From Azadirachta indica (Eukaryota > Streptophyta > Magnoliopsida > Sapindales > Meliaceae), in NCBI GenBank assembly GCA_022749755.1, contig CM040446.1, forward strand, positions 6,130,966 through 6,194,965: a stretch of 64,000 bases of DNA, read 5' to 3'. Made by a program: the position numbers and the translations under genes. Under the pieces are notes generated by a model, which had not been told where the DNA came from, ran no database searches, and saw only the letters and a program-made list of their open reading frames with translations. This document shows positions 48,841-59,930 of the stretch, piece after piece (position 1 is the stretch's first letter; each line of letters starts with the position of its first letter).

Positions 48841-49336
48841 TTGAATTAAACGGCCAAATCCAGTTATGAACATTAAACCAAGCTTTTTAGGAGACAACCC
48901 AAGCCTTTTATCATTTTTAGTTTAGTGTAATTAAACTTGTGATTAAATTTTCTTTTCATTTGGGTTATTTGTGATTGTAGGTGTGGAATTATTTTTGGAG
49001 CATGAATTAGAATTTTGGCTAAGGAACAAAGGGAAAAACACAAATTGAGTGTATTTTTAGCCCAAATGTAGAAGCAAGTGCGCACTCACATAAGGCCACA
49101 CGTCATTGAATGTTATTAATTTTTTTTTTTTTGGTTTTCCCTTTTGTTTCTTTTCACCTCCTTCTATTTCTTTCCTTTCCCTTTCAACACAACCCTCCAC
49201 TCATAAATCTAAACCAAAAAAAAAAAAAATTCACTTTCCATACACTTCCAAATCAACCTGAACATACTTCCAAAACACAATTGCCTTACATTTTCTCAAT
49301 CTCCCAATTTTAAACCCAAAAACACAAAACGCAACT
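48841..49336 (+). other. Athila-like post-integrase region, 3' truncated
   Basis: TTTTTAGGAGACAACCCAAG at 48886 is the phrase that follows integrase in Athila-type elements. A C/T-rich stretch follows. No 3' LTR is reached: at 49337 the sequence changes abruptly to the duplicated A/D flank. Confidence 0.55.
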
Positions 49337-49983
49337 TTCGATATTTTAGTTTATTAATAATTGCATTATATTACTTTAGAGGAGGTCGATGTCATTTACT
49401 AGCTCATTTACATTGGCAAATGAGAAAATTCTTAAATGGAAAATGAAAATTATATTTTATTAATAAATCAAAAATATACTGCAAACTTCCATTGATAACG
49501 AAAAAGATTAAAGGAAAAAATAATTATGTCATGATTTAGAGATGCATTTTTTGTACGAAAAGATTATTAATTCTAATGTTTTCTTTTCTAAAGTTAAGGA
49601 GATTTAGAAAAATATGATAGAAGACTTATAATTTTTTTATCCTTTACGGAGATCACCTAGTTAATTTTAACTTTTTGCCCGAAAACAAAAGCCCACGAAA
49701 TTGATTTTTCCACACCTCAATTTTGGTTCATTGTATAAGGAATCTATTATTTTGGTTCTTATTGTCTTGTCAAAGTTATTTCTGCTCGCAACTGGACTAA
49801 AATTTCTGACCTCAGCTATTAGAATATTGAAAAAAATCATAATCCCATGTATCACTCTTTAGTCACTTGCTTGAATAATTTGTGTAGAGGCTTCCTAAAA
49901 TTAAATAATTAATTAATTAAGAGAAAAAGGACATTCAAACTCTTAAAGTCCGACTTATTAAACTCATTAGTTCCAATAGTTTA

Positions 49984-51442
49984 TGTTAACCCTAAGACTT
50001 ATAATCTATTATTGTGATGATAACAAACATTAATGTTCTTAACTAACTACTTTTTCTTGTAACATTTATTATTATACTTCTAGCATGAAGAATTGGAATG
50101 CAATTGTGACGAAATAAAGTATATCCAAAATGAAAGCATTCATGAAGAGTAAAATTGGAATCCCCAAGAGCAATTTGAAGAATTGAAAACACACACATCA
50201 AGTGATTTTTTATTTTTTAATGTGTCTTTGAAATTAAATATTAATATGCATTTAAAAGCTTAAATTCATTTTTCATTAAAATAAATAACTTTTAAAACTT
50301 TTCAAAATTTATATAACTATATCGTTTTGAAGTGAATACTTTAAATATGTGAAAAATAATATTTTTTTATAGGCCAAATTAAAAATTTTTTAAAGCTAAA
50401 AATCGGACCAAAATGCAAGTTTTTCAAACCTTGAAAATGAACCAAAAGGTAAAGTTTTTAAAATTGTCAGAAAACTCGTTCAGAGAAATTTGGTCTAGCA
50501 AAATCGGTTCATACCGGTCCAATCGATCGAATCAAACTGATTAATCAACCAAACCGATGGCAGAATATAGGGTTTTTAGGTTGGTGGAACAAACTGAACC
50601 ATTTAGTCGACCAAACCAAACTAGTCGATCAATCGATTTTTTAGTTTTTTATTACGAGATTTCTAACTTTCACTTGATTGACTGAACAAGCTTCTTTGAT
50701 CGACCAACATGCACAAAATTTAAATTCTTGGCCTCATAGTGGCTAGTAACTGCTAGTTTTTTAATTTTTACTATAAATACTAACTTAAACTCACTTAAAA
50801 CAAGTTTTGCACCCTTGAGAAATTTTGTTATATGTTTTAAAAGTGCAATATATAAGTTTTGAGATTTCATTTGTAAATCGACCACTAAATTTAACTACAC
50901 ACTCTTTATTTCAATTGTAATATTTGTTGAAAGAGTATTTGTATTTTTCCTTAGTTAAATTCTTTACTAAGAATACTTTATTTGGAATTCTTGTAAAAGA
51001 GTGAAAGAAGTGAGTCTTCCACTTAAGTTGTGAGTTGATTGATTTAGTAAAAAGTTACTTGCAATGAGATTTGAGTGATTTGAGTGAAATCACTTATGCA
51101 GTTTAAGAGGTACCCATAAATTCTTTTGGTTGCAATCCTTTGAATCTTGTGGATGCAGGTCGAAGGTTTGTTGAATCACTTAAAAATCATTATACTTGAT
51201 CTCTCTCTCTCTACTCTTTATTATTATTTATGTTTATATTTGTTATACACAATACTCACACACATTGAAGCTTAATTTATTGAAATTCATATATTGGTGA
51301 TTTGAATTGTGTGTTAAATTTGGTGTTTCACAACCAAGAAGAATTTAAATTGCTTGGTATTAATTGTTGGGTTGCTTTAAAATATTGAAAATCTTTGAAA
51401 ATCTATTTCACCCCCCTCTTGGGTTGTATAGCTAATATTTCA
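49984..51442 (+). repeat. Solo LTR (copia-like), 1.46 kb
   Basis: It starts TGTTAACCCTAAGACTT and ends ...GTATAGCTAATATTTCA. Flanks GTTTA (49979-49983) and ATTTA (51443-51447) look like a 5-bp target duplication with one mismatch. The A locus has the empty site at about 10825 (AGTCCCAAAAGTTTAAAAAA). The CACCCCCCTCTTGGGTTGTA near the end and TGATGATAACAAACATTAAT near the start are frequent in plant copia LTRs. A relative lies reversed in the gene B intron. No pol sequence is attached. Confidence 0.7.
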
Positions 51443-51677
51443 ATTTAAAAAATATTTATAAAAATCCTAATTGTCAGTGTCAACCATTAATTTAAATGGA
51501 AAATTAAATTATTATTATATAATGACTGTTATTCCCCTATTCAACGTTTAGTAAATTCTAAGTTAGGATGAAAGAGCCCATGTCATCTTCAAGAGTTTCA
51601 TCACAATGTTTTTCCTTCAGAGGATTGGTAGGTTTTTATAGGAGTGAAAATCTGTTAAGCCTTAAATTGAACAATTT

Positions 51678-52405
51678 AAGCTTAGTTTGAGATTGCTGTA
51701 GATTTTGAAAAAATCTGCTTTTACTAGGCAATAGAAAAATAATTAACCTTAAAAATAATTAGTTTAGTGTTTGACAAATTTTATTTGTTAAAGTACCATG
51801 AAATTTAAAAACAATTTTATGCATTTGCTAAATTTATTGTTAAAAATATTGTAATAATACAAATAACTAAAATGTATAATAAATAGTGATGCATACAAAT
51901 TACTTTAAATGTTTAATATATATTTAGTACCATACTTCATACAAGCAACAACATTGCTTTTATTTATGGTTTTAATGAAGTAAGAACGATGAATTGTATA
52001 ATGAAAAATAATATAATATAATATAATATATAGTTACTTAAAATAATTTATAGAAAGAATATAAATTAAACGTAAAAATAGAAGTTAAAAGGTAATGAAA
52101 AAAAAAAAGATTTTGGTTTTAACAATTTTATTTATCAAATAAAGTTGAATTTTAAAAATTATTTGTAAGGTTAATTTTAACTTTTTATAATTTAAATAGA
52201 TATATTCAATATTACACTTGTAAATAAAACTACTTTTCAAAATTATATTTTTAAAAACAACTCTGTCTTATTTCTCAAAATTTATTGTAGGATGGTACAG
52301 ATTTGTCAAAAGTAATTTTGAAAAAATTTTATCAAACACCTACAATAATATTTTGCTATTAAAAATCACTTTTATTTCTTTCTACAAAAATCCCAAACGA
52401 GCTCT
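51678..52405. mobile_element. hAT-like inverted-repeat MITE, copy 2
   Basis: It is the D-locus counterpart of 11072-11735. The left end TTGAGATTGCTGTAGATTTT and right end CAAAAATCCCAAACGAGCTC pair imperfectly. It was carried by the segmental duplication rather than inserted separately. Confidence 0.55.
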
Positions 52406-52812
52406 TACACTCACTGTAGTAGAAGAATAATGAAAAAGATCTCCCTTCGTCGTTTGTTTTTATGAATGAATCTTTCCGAAGTACTGAAATTTTTTGCTGC
52501 TACAACCATGCCATGCCATTGCTTGTTCAATTCGGCTTTATGGCTGCTTTGCCGCGACCTTCTAGTGCTTGGAAAGGCGGCAACTCGGTTCAATAATCTG
52601 CCCGAATAAAAAAAGGTTAATTCGAGAAGGTGATGCACATATGACTCTATAAAATAATAACCCTTTTTTTTTTTTTTTTTTTGCTGTGTTTATTTACAAG
52701 CTTATACCAAGCAAATAACCAGGGGGACCAAATTCATTTCGTGATTAATGACTCCGTTTTGTCTTTATGCAACAACTGGGTTGAGAAAAATCTGGAAAAT
52801 CCCAGTTGTAAG

Positions 52813-53914
52813 ATTTGATAGGTCCATTACGAAAATTGGTTGATCATTTTATGATTACAAACCTCACAACAAATTAGCAAAGACTTACTAGAGGATATGA
52901 GTTTCCGACCTCATGCGTTCTCCTAATCTACTACAGATCCATGCCCGGAATTAATACAAATAGCATGTGGTTTGTTTTGAGTGCATGTTAGTCAAGTTCG
53001 GTAAGCAAACTGTTTGGCGTCAGGTATGAGGCAGTCTAGTGTAACTATTTTATGAAATATGCTAAAATTTATTTAATCAATTCTTGGCTCTTGGTTCAGG
53101 AAATAACGTAATATAATTTCACTTTATTATGAACCATGGAAAATGGAAGACTGTTAATCTATATAATAAATTATTGGCTCTTGGCTCAGGTAATAAGGTA
53201 ACATAATTTGACTTTATCTTAACCATGGTAAATTGAAAACTTATCCAGTGTTGTAGTGGCATGCTAAAGTCTGGCCAACTTTACTTATCCAGCTAATTTA
53301 TATATATGTGAGCACTTGATATAATTGATCAAACTATATCCATCAATTTGTTCATTTTGTCAGATATAATAATTTTGGAGTAGTCCAATTTGTTCATTTT
53401 ACACTTTGACTTGTAATTATTTAATACGAAATAATATACAATTACGTGGAATGTTGTTGTCTTAATCGTTGGTTTTTGGACAAGAAATTAGCAATTAGGT
53501 CAGATGGCTCATAACTTCCACATGAAAGATTGCAAATCATAGTTTCTGCGTAAAAAACCTTCGCATAATACAGTATAGTATTTTATAGTACAATATCATT
53601 GGACGAGTGTGTTGGCTCGGTAGTATTCAAAGTTCAAAAAATATATTGGTAAGTTAGTTTTTATTTATTTATTTTTCTGTGTTTCAGATGGAATTTTACA
53701 AATTCTGACAGCCTCAATATAGTGAAATCCACCCAGCATTCAATAAATAAAAACTTTTGGACATATCCACACCCGTTTATAACAAACTCAAGTATCGACA
53801 GATTTTGAAATTTTAAGATATGCAATGCAATGACAAACAAATCTCATGTTTATGCTTCAATAAACTGGCAGCAACTAATTTAAGTATCACTGAGAACATA
53901 ACCACAAAAGATAA
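52813..53914. mobile_element. Unclassified 1.1 kb insertion in the D segment
   Basis: The A locus is continuous here (CCCACTTGTAAGTACCAAAAGG, 12119-12141), while the D copy splits after GTTGTAAG and resumes at AAGTACCAAAGG. The inserted DNA has no gene or recognised ends. It contains an internal imperfect direct repeat: TTGGCTCTTGGTTCAGGAAA (about 53083) and ATTGGCTCTTGGCTCAGGTA (about 53172), each followed by a matching 50 bases. Confidence 0.5.
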
Positions 53915-54140
53915 AAAGTACCAAAGGCTTTTACTTGTTTTCCTTAAATGTCTTGTATCATTGCTCCTGTAAGTGAAAACAATAAAGAGAAAATTCAGTT
54001 TTATATGCCTTCAATCTATTTTATTCATAACTCATATTGTTGAGTTTGCCAAAATTAATTAAATTTTACCTTATTATAAGCACAGGTAATCAAATGTTCC
54101 ATAGTTAGCGTTGGCCCGAAGAGGTTCGTTGCTGCATTGA

Positions 54141-54518
54141 GAAGCATAGAAACGAGCCTAAAAGTTGGGCCTATCTTCTTGAAATATTTCCTAGAATTGG
54201 CAACTGAAAATCCTCACTTCTGGAATATATTAAAGAAGTCTCATTCCTTTCAACTCTTGCAACACAATTTGTTAGTAAATGAGCAATGTATAATAGCGCA
54301 TCGTGTTAGGACAATAACAAGTGCATTACTTTGACAATCTTCTGGTGCATTATTGGTTTAAGAAACATATAATTCAAACAACTAACTGTAAGAGCAAGTA
54401 AAATAGGATATTTAAATAATGTCAAAGGTGAACACTAATAAGAAGTTACCTCAACTAACTATGGAGCATTGTTGCAAAATCTTTTGTTGTGGCAAATTGT
54501 CTATAGTTCCCACATCCA
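54141..54518. other. Non-coding stretch
   Basis: No gene recognised between the end of the duplicated segment and the Mutator transposase relic. Confidence 0.4.
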
Positions 54519-55770
54519 TTAGTGACCTTTTTTTTGCTTCAATCTCTCCTTGTTCTCTTGTCCTTGAAAGCTTTGGCCTACCAGCTCTAGTTCTCTCTTC
54601 GAGAGGGTTAATTTTAGGGCCTTCTCAACAGTAGGCCATATAAACTTATCAAGTTTAGGGTTTATCGAACATGAATATGCAACCATATATGCATCAATTG
54701 TCAACTTAGGATCCACATAGTTAGTAGCAGCTTCACGTCCGATTGCAATTGATGATATAACATGCTTGCAAGGAATCTCACTGATTTTATATGCACCGCA
54801 GGCACAAGTTCTTCTTTGTAAGTCAGCAATAAATGTGGTGTACATCTCATCTATCATCTCAAACTGAAATTCTGTAGCTTCTATGACTTTTACATAACAT
54901 CTGCCCTTTTTCTTAGAAATGTCTAACCTTCTTTTACACTAGATGGAAGTCTACCGGTCCATTTTTGGATTGTGATAATCATTTTGGCAACCTTTTCACT
55001 ATTTTTTTTTTAATGAATTCTAACAAAGATAACACAAGCTTGTCTCCAAAATACTTTAGCCAACTATTCTATGATTCACTCATGTTGTTAGTTACATGAT
55101 CATATGTCACATGATGCTTAAATGTATGCCTAGCCCATTCTCTTTTGTCAATTTTCGTGAGATATTGAAATGCACCCTGATCTTTAGTCTTTCAAACAAT
55201 GACCTATATAAAATATCAGGATGTTTCTTTCTTCGATTAGCAAATATATGCCTTGTGCAATGCCTAATTATTGCCTCTGGCCAAAAAGCATCTAATGTAA
55301 TTTCTATTCCTTTTGGTCCATCAATCATGAATGTCACATTGCAGTTCTTTTCTATCCCAAGCCATTGTTATAGTATATCCAAGAACCATTTCCATGTGTC
55401 AGCACATTCAAATTCACACACATACACATACAGAGAAAGTGGGAAAATTCCATTGTTAGCATTTAAGGATACTATAGATAATAATACTCCTTGAAAAGGT
55501 TTGTTCAAGTGGCAACCATCAAGCTTAATGAAACATCTACATCCCTTGATAAATACATCCTTTATGGTTGGAAAACTAAACATGAATCTCTAGAATTTGA
55601 TTAGTCTACCATCCAGAGCACCAGAAAACTTCATCTACACAAGAAACATTGGATTATGTTGCTGAAGAACTTATCCTTAAGTTGCATAGTCTTGATGCAT
55701 TCTCTAAAGTTTTCATTTGGCTCAGTATATTTTCTTATTATTAACATGATCCCCAGACTTTGCCATCATT
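54519..55770 (-). pseudogene. Mutator-like (MULE) transposase relic
   Basis: Minus-strand pieces appear in the order of a plant MULE transposase. First is VFIKGCRCFIKLDGCHLN with ANNGIFPLSLYVYV and TWKWFLDIL (55368-55583), holding the first catalytic Asp (LDGCH). Next is FMIDGPKGIEITLDAFWPEA with RHIFANRRKKH (55107-55337), the second catalytic Asp (IDG). Then come NSWLKYFGDKLVLSLLEFIK-type text in the gap and a SWIM zinc finger CACGAYKISEIPCKHV (about 54760-54810). The frame ends with a basic tail at 54519. At least three frame breaks make it inactive. Text upstream to about 55770 is degraded coding sequence. No terminal inverted repeats or 9-bp duplications were found. Confidence 0.85.
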
Positions 55771-56323
55771 TTTATAAGTGAGAATTGAAAATAGAGTTAA
55801 GAAAACAAGTAAAAGATTAACAATGAAGAAGAGACGTTAAAATTAGTTAATTAAAATTTTAATTTTATTAGTAAATAAATTAATAAAAAAAAAAAATATT
55901 TTTAAAAAATAAAAATATTAATTATATTCAAATTTCAGGTAAAAAAAATAAATAGCCTCATAGTGTAACCAATAATTAATTTTAAGTAATACACAGCTTT
56001 TAACTATTTCATTCAGCTAACAAAACCAGAACTGTCATCTTCTCCCCTCTCAGCATTTCGATATTTGTAAAGGCAGGAGCAAACCATATAATAACCGAAG
56101 TTCACTGCAGAAAGCACGGCTAAAGGCCGATACAAATTATCTAACCTCCCGATATTTATATTATCCGGTAACCAAGATGTAACATCGATAACAACATCTT
56201 TACAAGTGATGCACTGGTTTGATTTGAATACTAGTGTCTAGTTGAATTTGTAGATTTTCTAGATTTGGATTTGCTGGATTCAGATTTTTGTATTTAGATT
56301 TCTTGAATTATATTTCTTAAACA
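55771..56323. other. Non-coding stretch
   Basis: AT-rich, with a GC-richer part near 56030-56210. No frame or repeat end recognised. Confidence 0.4.
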
Positions 56324-56521
56324 ATGTCAACTAAACATGATTTGGTTGGATCTAGTTCTCTTTTTACATCAAGTATTTCTGGTTCTAAAAAAACTAGAAC
56401 ATCAGCTGTTTGGAATTTTTTTACATTAAAGCCTTGACCTAATATATTAGGACAAGTTGAAAATAAAGTTATTTGTTTGTTGTGTAATAGCTCTAAGTGC
56501 TTCAAGTTCGAATGGAATTGA
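56324..56521 (+). pseudogene. hAT transposase BED zinc-finger fragment
   Basis: The frame from ATG 56324 encodes a Ser/Thr-rich start, then RTSAVWNFFTLKP, a stop TGA 56435-56437, and NKVICLLCNSSKCF. The aromatic W-F pair followed by a Cys-x-x-Cys is the first half of a BED finger, the DNA-binding domain at the N-terminus of plant hAT transposases. The expected His residues and the catalytic domain were not found. It is a small relic. Confidence 0.5.
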
Positions 56522-57149
56522 ACATTTGATATGACATGCTCCCTAGCTGATTATATCCAATAGAAATACTTTTTGGGACACTATCAGTTATTTCAGGTAC
56601 CCATGGCAAAACATGAGAGAATGGATGGCTAAAATGCATTGCATTAAGTGAACAACCTGTTGCTCATGCAAAAGACAAAAGATGGAAAAAATTCATAAAA
56701 AGGTATGTTCAAGCTTCTTTTAAATTAGGTCCAGAAATAAATGTAAAGGTGTTATTTCTATTACTTATGATTATTGGATTAGATGTAATTGCTTAGGTTA
56801 CATTTGTGTTACTTCCCATTACATTAATGATAATTGGATGTTGCAGGGGATCGAACGGTCGAGAGAAAGATCAAGAGTCATGGGATGTTCTACTCCGAAA
56901 ACTGAGAGTTTTGCCATTGATACAGTACTCTGTCCAATACAATTTGACAAGAGCATATCATTTCTCTCTGATATATTTGTTGTTATCTCTTCAATTTATA
57001 TTCACATAATGTTTAAAGAAGTATATCTTCTTGAATCCAACTATTTTGTTGAAGAAATTAAAGAAATTTGGTTAAACACCTTTTATCAAACACCTTGGAG
57101 TATGAGAGAGTTTATTAACCTACGATCACAACTCTAAATGTAGTAGATT
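56522..57149. other. Possible continuation of the hAT relic
   Basis: No certain coding. Phrases such as GAACAACCTGTTGCTCATGC suggest more transposase debris, but I cannot place it. Confidence 0.25.
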
Positions 57150-57766
57150 TACACTAAGCAAGATTTAGTCCATTATAGGCCAATTTGGACCAAGATCAAC
57201 TACATCTCTCTCAGATCTAAGATGGTTATGAACAAAAGGTTCTGGATCTAGTCCACCGATGCCATTCAGGATACTCATATATTGTTGCCATCGGTGTCTT
57301 CCACATTCTCTCACCTTTGAACTTGGCAGATCTTGTTCTGAGTCAGTGATGCAATAGATGAAGGCGAAGATTGAAGATTGAAGATCGAAGATTTCGGTTA
57401 AATGGTTGGGGAGCAATTTTGTGGTTGATAGTATTTTGATACTTACAAAAATTTTAGGTCGAATTGTTTGTTTTGTATGAGAAGACAAAAACAATGTTTT
57501 GTTGGCAAACCCAATAAAATAAATAGCTAAACGACGTGGTTTTAGTGATAGTTATTTTTTATTATTCTATCACAAGCAATATGCAATAACGTATTTTTTA
57601 TTATTCTATCACAAGCAATATGCAATAATGTTTGACATTTTCTTATCAAGTAATAAATCTATAAAGAGGACTCTAGTTTTAGCGTTGACATTCTTGTTGA
57701 ACTCATTGTGACAGAAGTCATCATTATCAAGAACCTCTCTGTCAAAAAAGACAATTTTTCTAGTGA
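57150..57766 (-). mobile_element. Second CACTA-like element end
   Basis: On the minus strand the sequence begins CACTAGAAAAATTG at about 57766, then TCTTTTTGACAGAGAGG. The first element starts CACTACTAAAAA and has ATTTTTGACAGAGGGGG. Further in, both have TTGTGATAGAA motifs, and then TCATACAAAAC with a leader rich in CAATCTTC. This likeness marks it as a relative of the 912-6034 element. The other end was not located. A minus-strand frame at 57165-57494 is unrecognised and may be leader rather than protein. Confidence 0.45.
57550..57632. repeat. Tandem direct repeat, unit about 41 bp
   Basis: Two head-to-tail copies of ATTATTCTATCACAAGCAAT plus ATGCAATAA(C/T)GT lie next to each other and are nearly identical. 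They are in the subterminal part of the second CACTA-like end and contain the TCTATCACAA motif of the first element. Confidence 0.75.
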
Positions 57767-57767
57767 G

Positions 57768-58394
57768 TAGGGATGGTAAAATTCTCCATACGACCTTATT
57801 TATAAGGATCCAACCCAACAGAAGAGAATTCAGATAAATTTACAAAAAATAAGATAGGAAATAAAGAGAAATTAATCTTTAATTTATTAATGGGATGGAG
57901 ATTGATTTATCTCTCCCCACCCCATCCCTACCTCATTCCCCGTTAAAACGTAATATAAATATATTTTAATTTATAAATTAAATTATATATATATAAATAT
58001 AAATTTATATTATAATTTTTAAAATTATATATTATAATTAAATGTAATTAGTAAAAAAAAAAATTATAAAGTCATGAATTAATGTTATAAAAAATAAAAT
58101 ATACAAATAAAAAGTAAAAAATTAAAAAGACCTTATATTGTGTTTTCAATAATATATTAATAATATTTTTATTTAAGTTAATTAAATTCTTATATTATTA
58201 AAATTAATTTATAAAAATAATATAAAATGGGAAATTGATATAAAGATGGGGAATTCATTCGCTGTGCGCGAATTCTCCATCTCTATCCTATTAAATTTAG
58301 TGAGAAATAAAGCGAGCAATGGAGTTTAAAATAGAAAACGGGGTGAGGAATGGGACAAGCCTCCCTACCCCTACCTCACCCCATTACCATCCCA
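57768..58394. mobile_element. hAT-like MITE with GGGGTGGGG-type ends
   Basis: The element starts AGGGATGGTAAAATTCTCC and ends CCCCATTACCATCCC, an inverted pair. Subterminal CTCCCCACCCCATCCC and GGGGTGAGGAATGGGAC also pair. The interior is AT-rich and non-coding. It sits at the junction between the CACTA-like end and the Tat-like protease, interrupting the latter. Confidence 0.6.
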
Positions 58395-59120
58395 AGTAAT
58401 GATGGTATCCTTCAGAGGAATTTTCATTTTTATATGATACAGAGACATGCATACCTTCATTGCTACTATAAAAGGATAGTCTAATATAGCCTCATGGGGC
58501 TAGCCTAGTGCACTGCTCCAAACTTCTTAGTAACAATAAAGGCGTCGTCTCTTGTACCTATCGCCACAAAAAGTGATACTACTCCTAATGGCCATATACT
58601 TGCCCTTAAGAGCCCAACAAGTGGTGTAGGCTCTAAAGTCGCACCTCAAATGTCTAGTTGGTCTAATGCATGATTAAAGACAATATCCACAGAGCTCTCC
58701 ATATCAATAGGCGTCTTAGGCACATTCTTCCTTGCCACATTCAATGTAACCACCAATGACATTGCGAGCATTTTCATCAGTGAACATTACAAGCATGGTG
58801 TGCATCCTTATTTTTTGTTCTTAAAAACCAAGGTTTGCCATGATACATTCATTTCCTTTGACACCACCACAGGCAAACGTCTTCCTAGATCAATTTAAGC
58901 CCCCTGCTAAGGTTGGGCCTCTTGTAATGATATTAACTAGAGTGTTAGTTGCCTTTTTGCACTGAGTGGTACACTGATAGTATCTGCTGAATATTTTCGC
59001 ATGTTGATCTCTCTTAAATGCTACAAAATATTTGTCTAGGTTACTGTTGCACACCAAATCCTTTATCTACTCTCGTAACTAAAAGCACTAAGAGGTGTTC
59101 TACCCCCACTCTTGGTGAAA
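58395..59120 (-). pseudogene. Tat-like gypsy zinc knuckle and protease relic
   Basis: The minus strand carries, in order, a decayed zinc-knuckle region (FHQEWG with a downstream IKDLV, about 59040-59110) and a retropepsin. The retropepsin pieces are SVDIVFNHALDQL, GATLEPTPLVGLL, IWPLGVVSLFVAIGT and, in another frame, YHIKMKIPLKDTIIT. These match the plant Tat/Ogre-type protease (SSADI, LVGF, ILGRP...YHLKMKFPT). The catalytic D(S/T)G region precedes SVDIV and is degraded. The gene ends where the MITE at 58394 begins. Confidence 0.65.
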
Positions 59121-59553
59121 ATCACATAATTTGATCTTGTTTTTACTTGACATGCTACTATCTAAAGGCCTTACCTTTGTAAGAAGTCTCTTGTTTTGTA
59201 TTTCCACAAAAATATAGCCCTAGGTGGCATGTAATGCCACGTAAGTCTCGTATTTCAATAATAGCTTTTTAGGATTACATGACTCCACTTATTATTGTCC
59301 ATTGGTAATTGCATCAACATTTATATCCTCTACACTTTCACGACCAGAAGCTGTGGCGTGGCTACAAACTCTCTTACAATAGCATTGGAAATCTTGATTG
59401 CAATACTGATATTGGTGGTATTTCAACACAATTGTTTCTTCTTCTTCTTCCCTCGTCACAGCTTTAGAGAGGTTTTCCCTTCTTTCCTTAGTTTTCCCTT
59501 TACGTGCTTCGCCATTAATTTCTCTGCCTCATAAGCGTCAGTCTCAATAAAGT
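59121..59553 (-). other. Region between Tat-like gag and zinc knuckle
   Basis: Decayed minus-strand gag spacer, rich in CTTCTT on the plus strand near 59430-59450 (Lys/Glu-rich on the minus strand). No intact frame. Confidence 0.35.
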
Positions 59554-59870
59554 TTAATCATGCTTGTATGCCTTGGTATATTTCTTTAACTGGAAATCTT
59601 TGAATGACCGCCATAACTTCCTAGTGCAAGTGTTGCACAATAACGCCTTCAAGGTATTGCGATCATCATCCACTCTCAATTGTATAATGGCACTATCGAA
59701 TTGCCAAATTAATATTTCATAGGTTGCCCTTTCTCTTTGCTTGACATCAAATAGCATATTAAGATCTCTCTCTACTTTTCTTACACCTTGGAAACCGTTC
59801 ATAAACTTGATATATTGGTGGGAAAAGGAGTAAATACTCCCAGCTTTCATTTTCTCATACTACCATCTTC
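59554..59870 (-). pseudogene. Tat-like gypsy gag fragment
   Basis: A minus-strand frame (59554-59850) reads RDLNMLFDVKQRERATYEIL, IWQFDSAIIQLRVDDDRNTL and KALLCNTCTRKLWRSF. It is the Retrotrans_gag core (compare HLFTIKQ...ESL...RFN and VALxALxNGL). The C-terminus DFQLKKYTKAYKHD is close to the usual linker before the zinc knuckle. It belongs with the downstream protease relic. An Athila-like LTR ends about 60 bases upstream. Confidence 0.65.
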
Positions 59871-59930
59871 TCAAACTCGTGAGTGTCAATGGGAAAATTT
59901 GCATATGACCTTAGAAGCCCTTGAACCCTC

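Larger units (their letters stand above)
38571..54140. repeat. Segmental duplication, copy 2 (D locus), with nested insertions
   Basis: It is collinear with 6048-12341 but stretched by four later insertions: a solo LTR (40767-41824), a copia plus Athila block (42007-49336), a solo LTR (49984-51442) and an unclassified piece (52813-53914). Removing these leaves about 4.6 kb, in line with copy 1 once the part lost at the copia block (equivalent to 8550-9940) is counted. Confidence 0.75.

Noticed and set aside
57165..57494. Minus-strand 109-codon frame
   Set aside because: No family recognised. It coincides with the leader-like part of the second CACTA-like end and has low-complexity CAATCTTC repeats.
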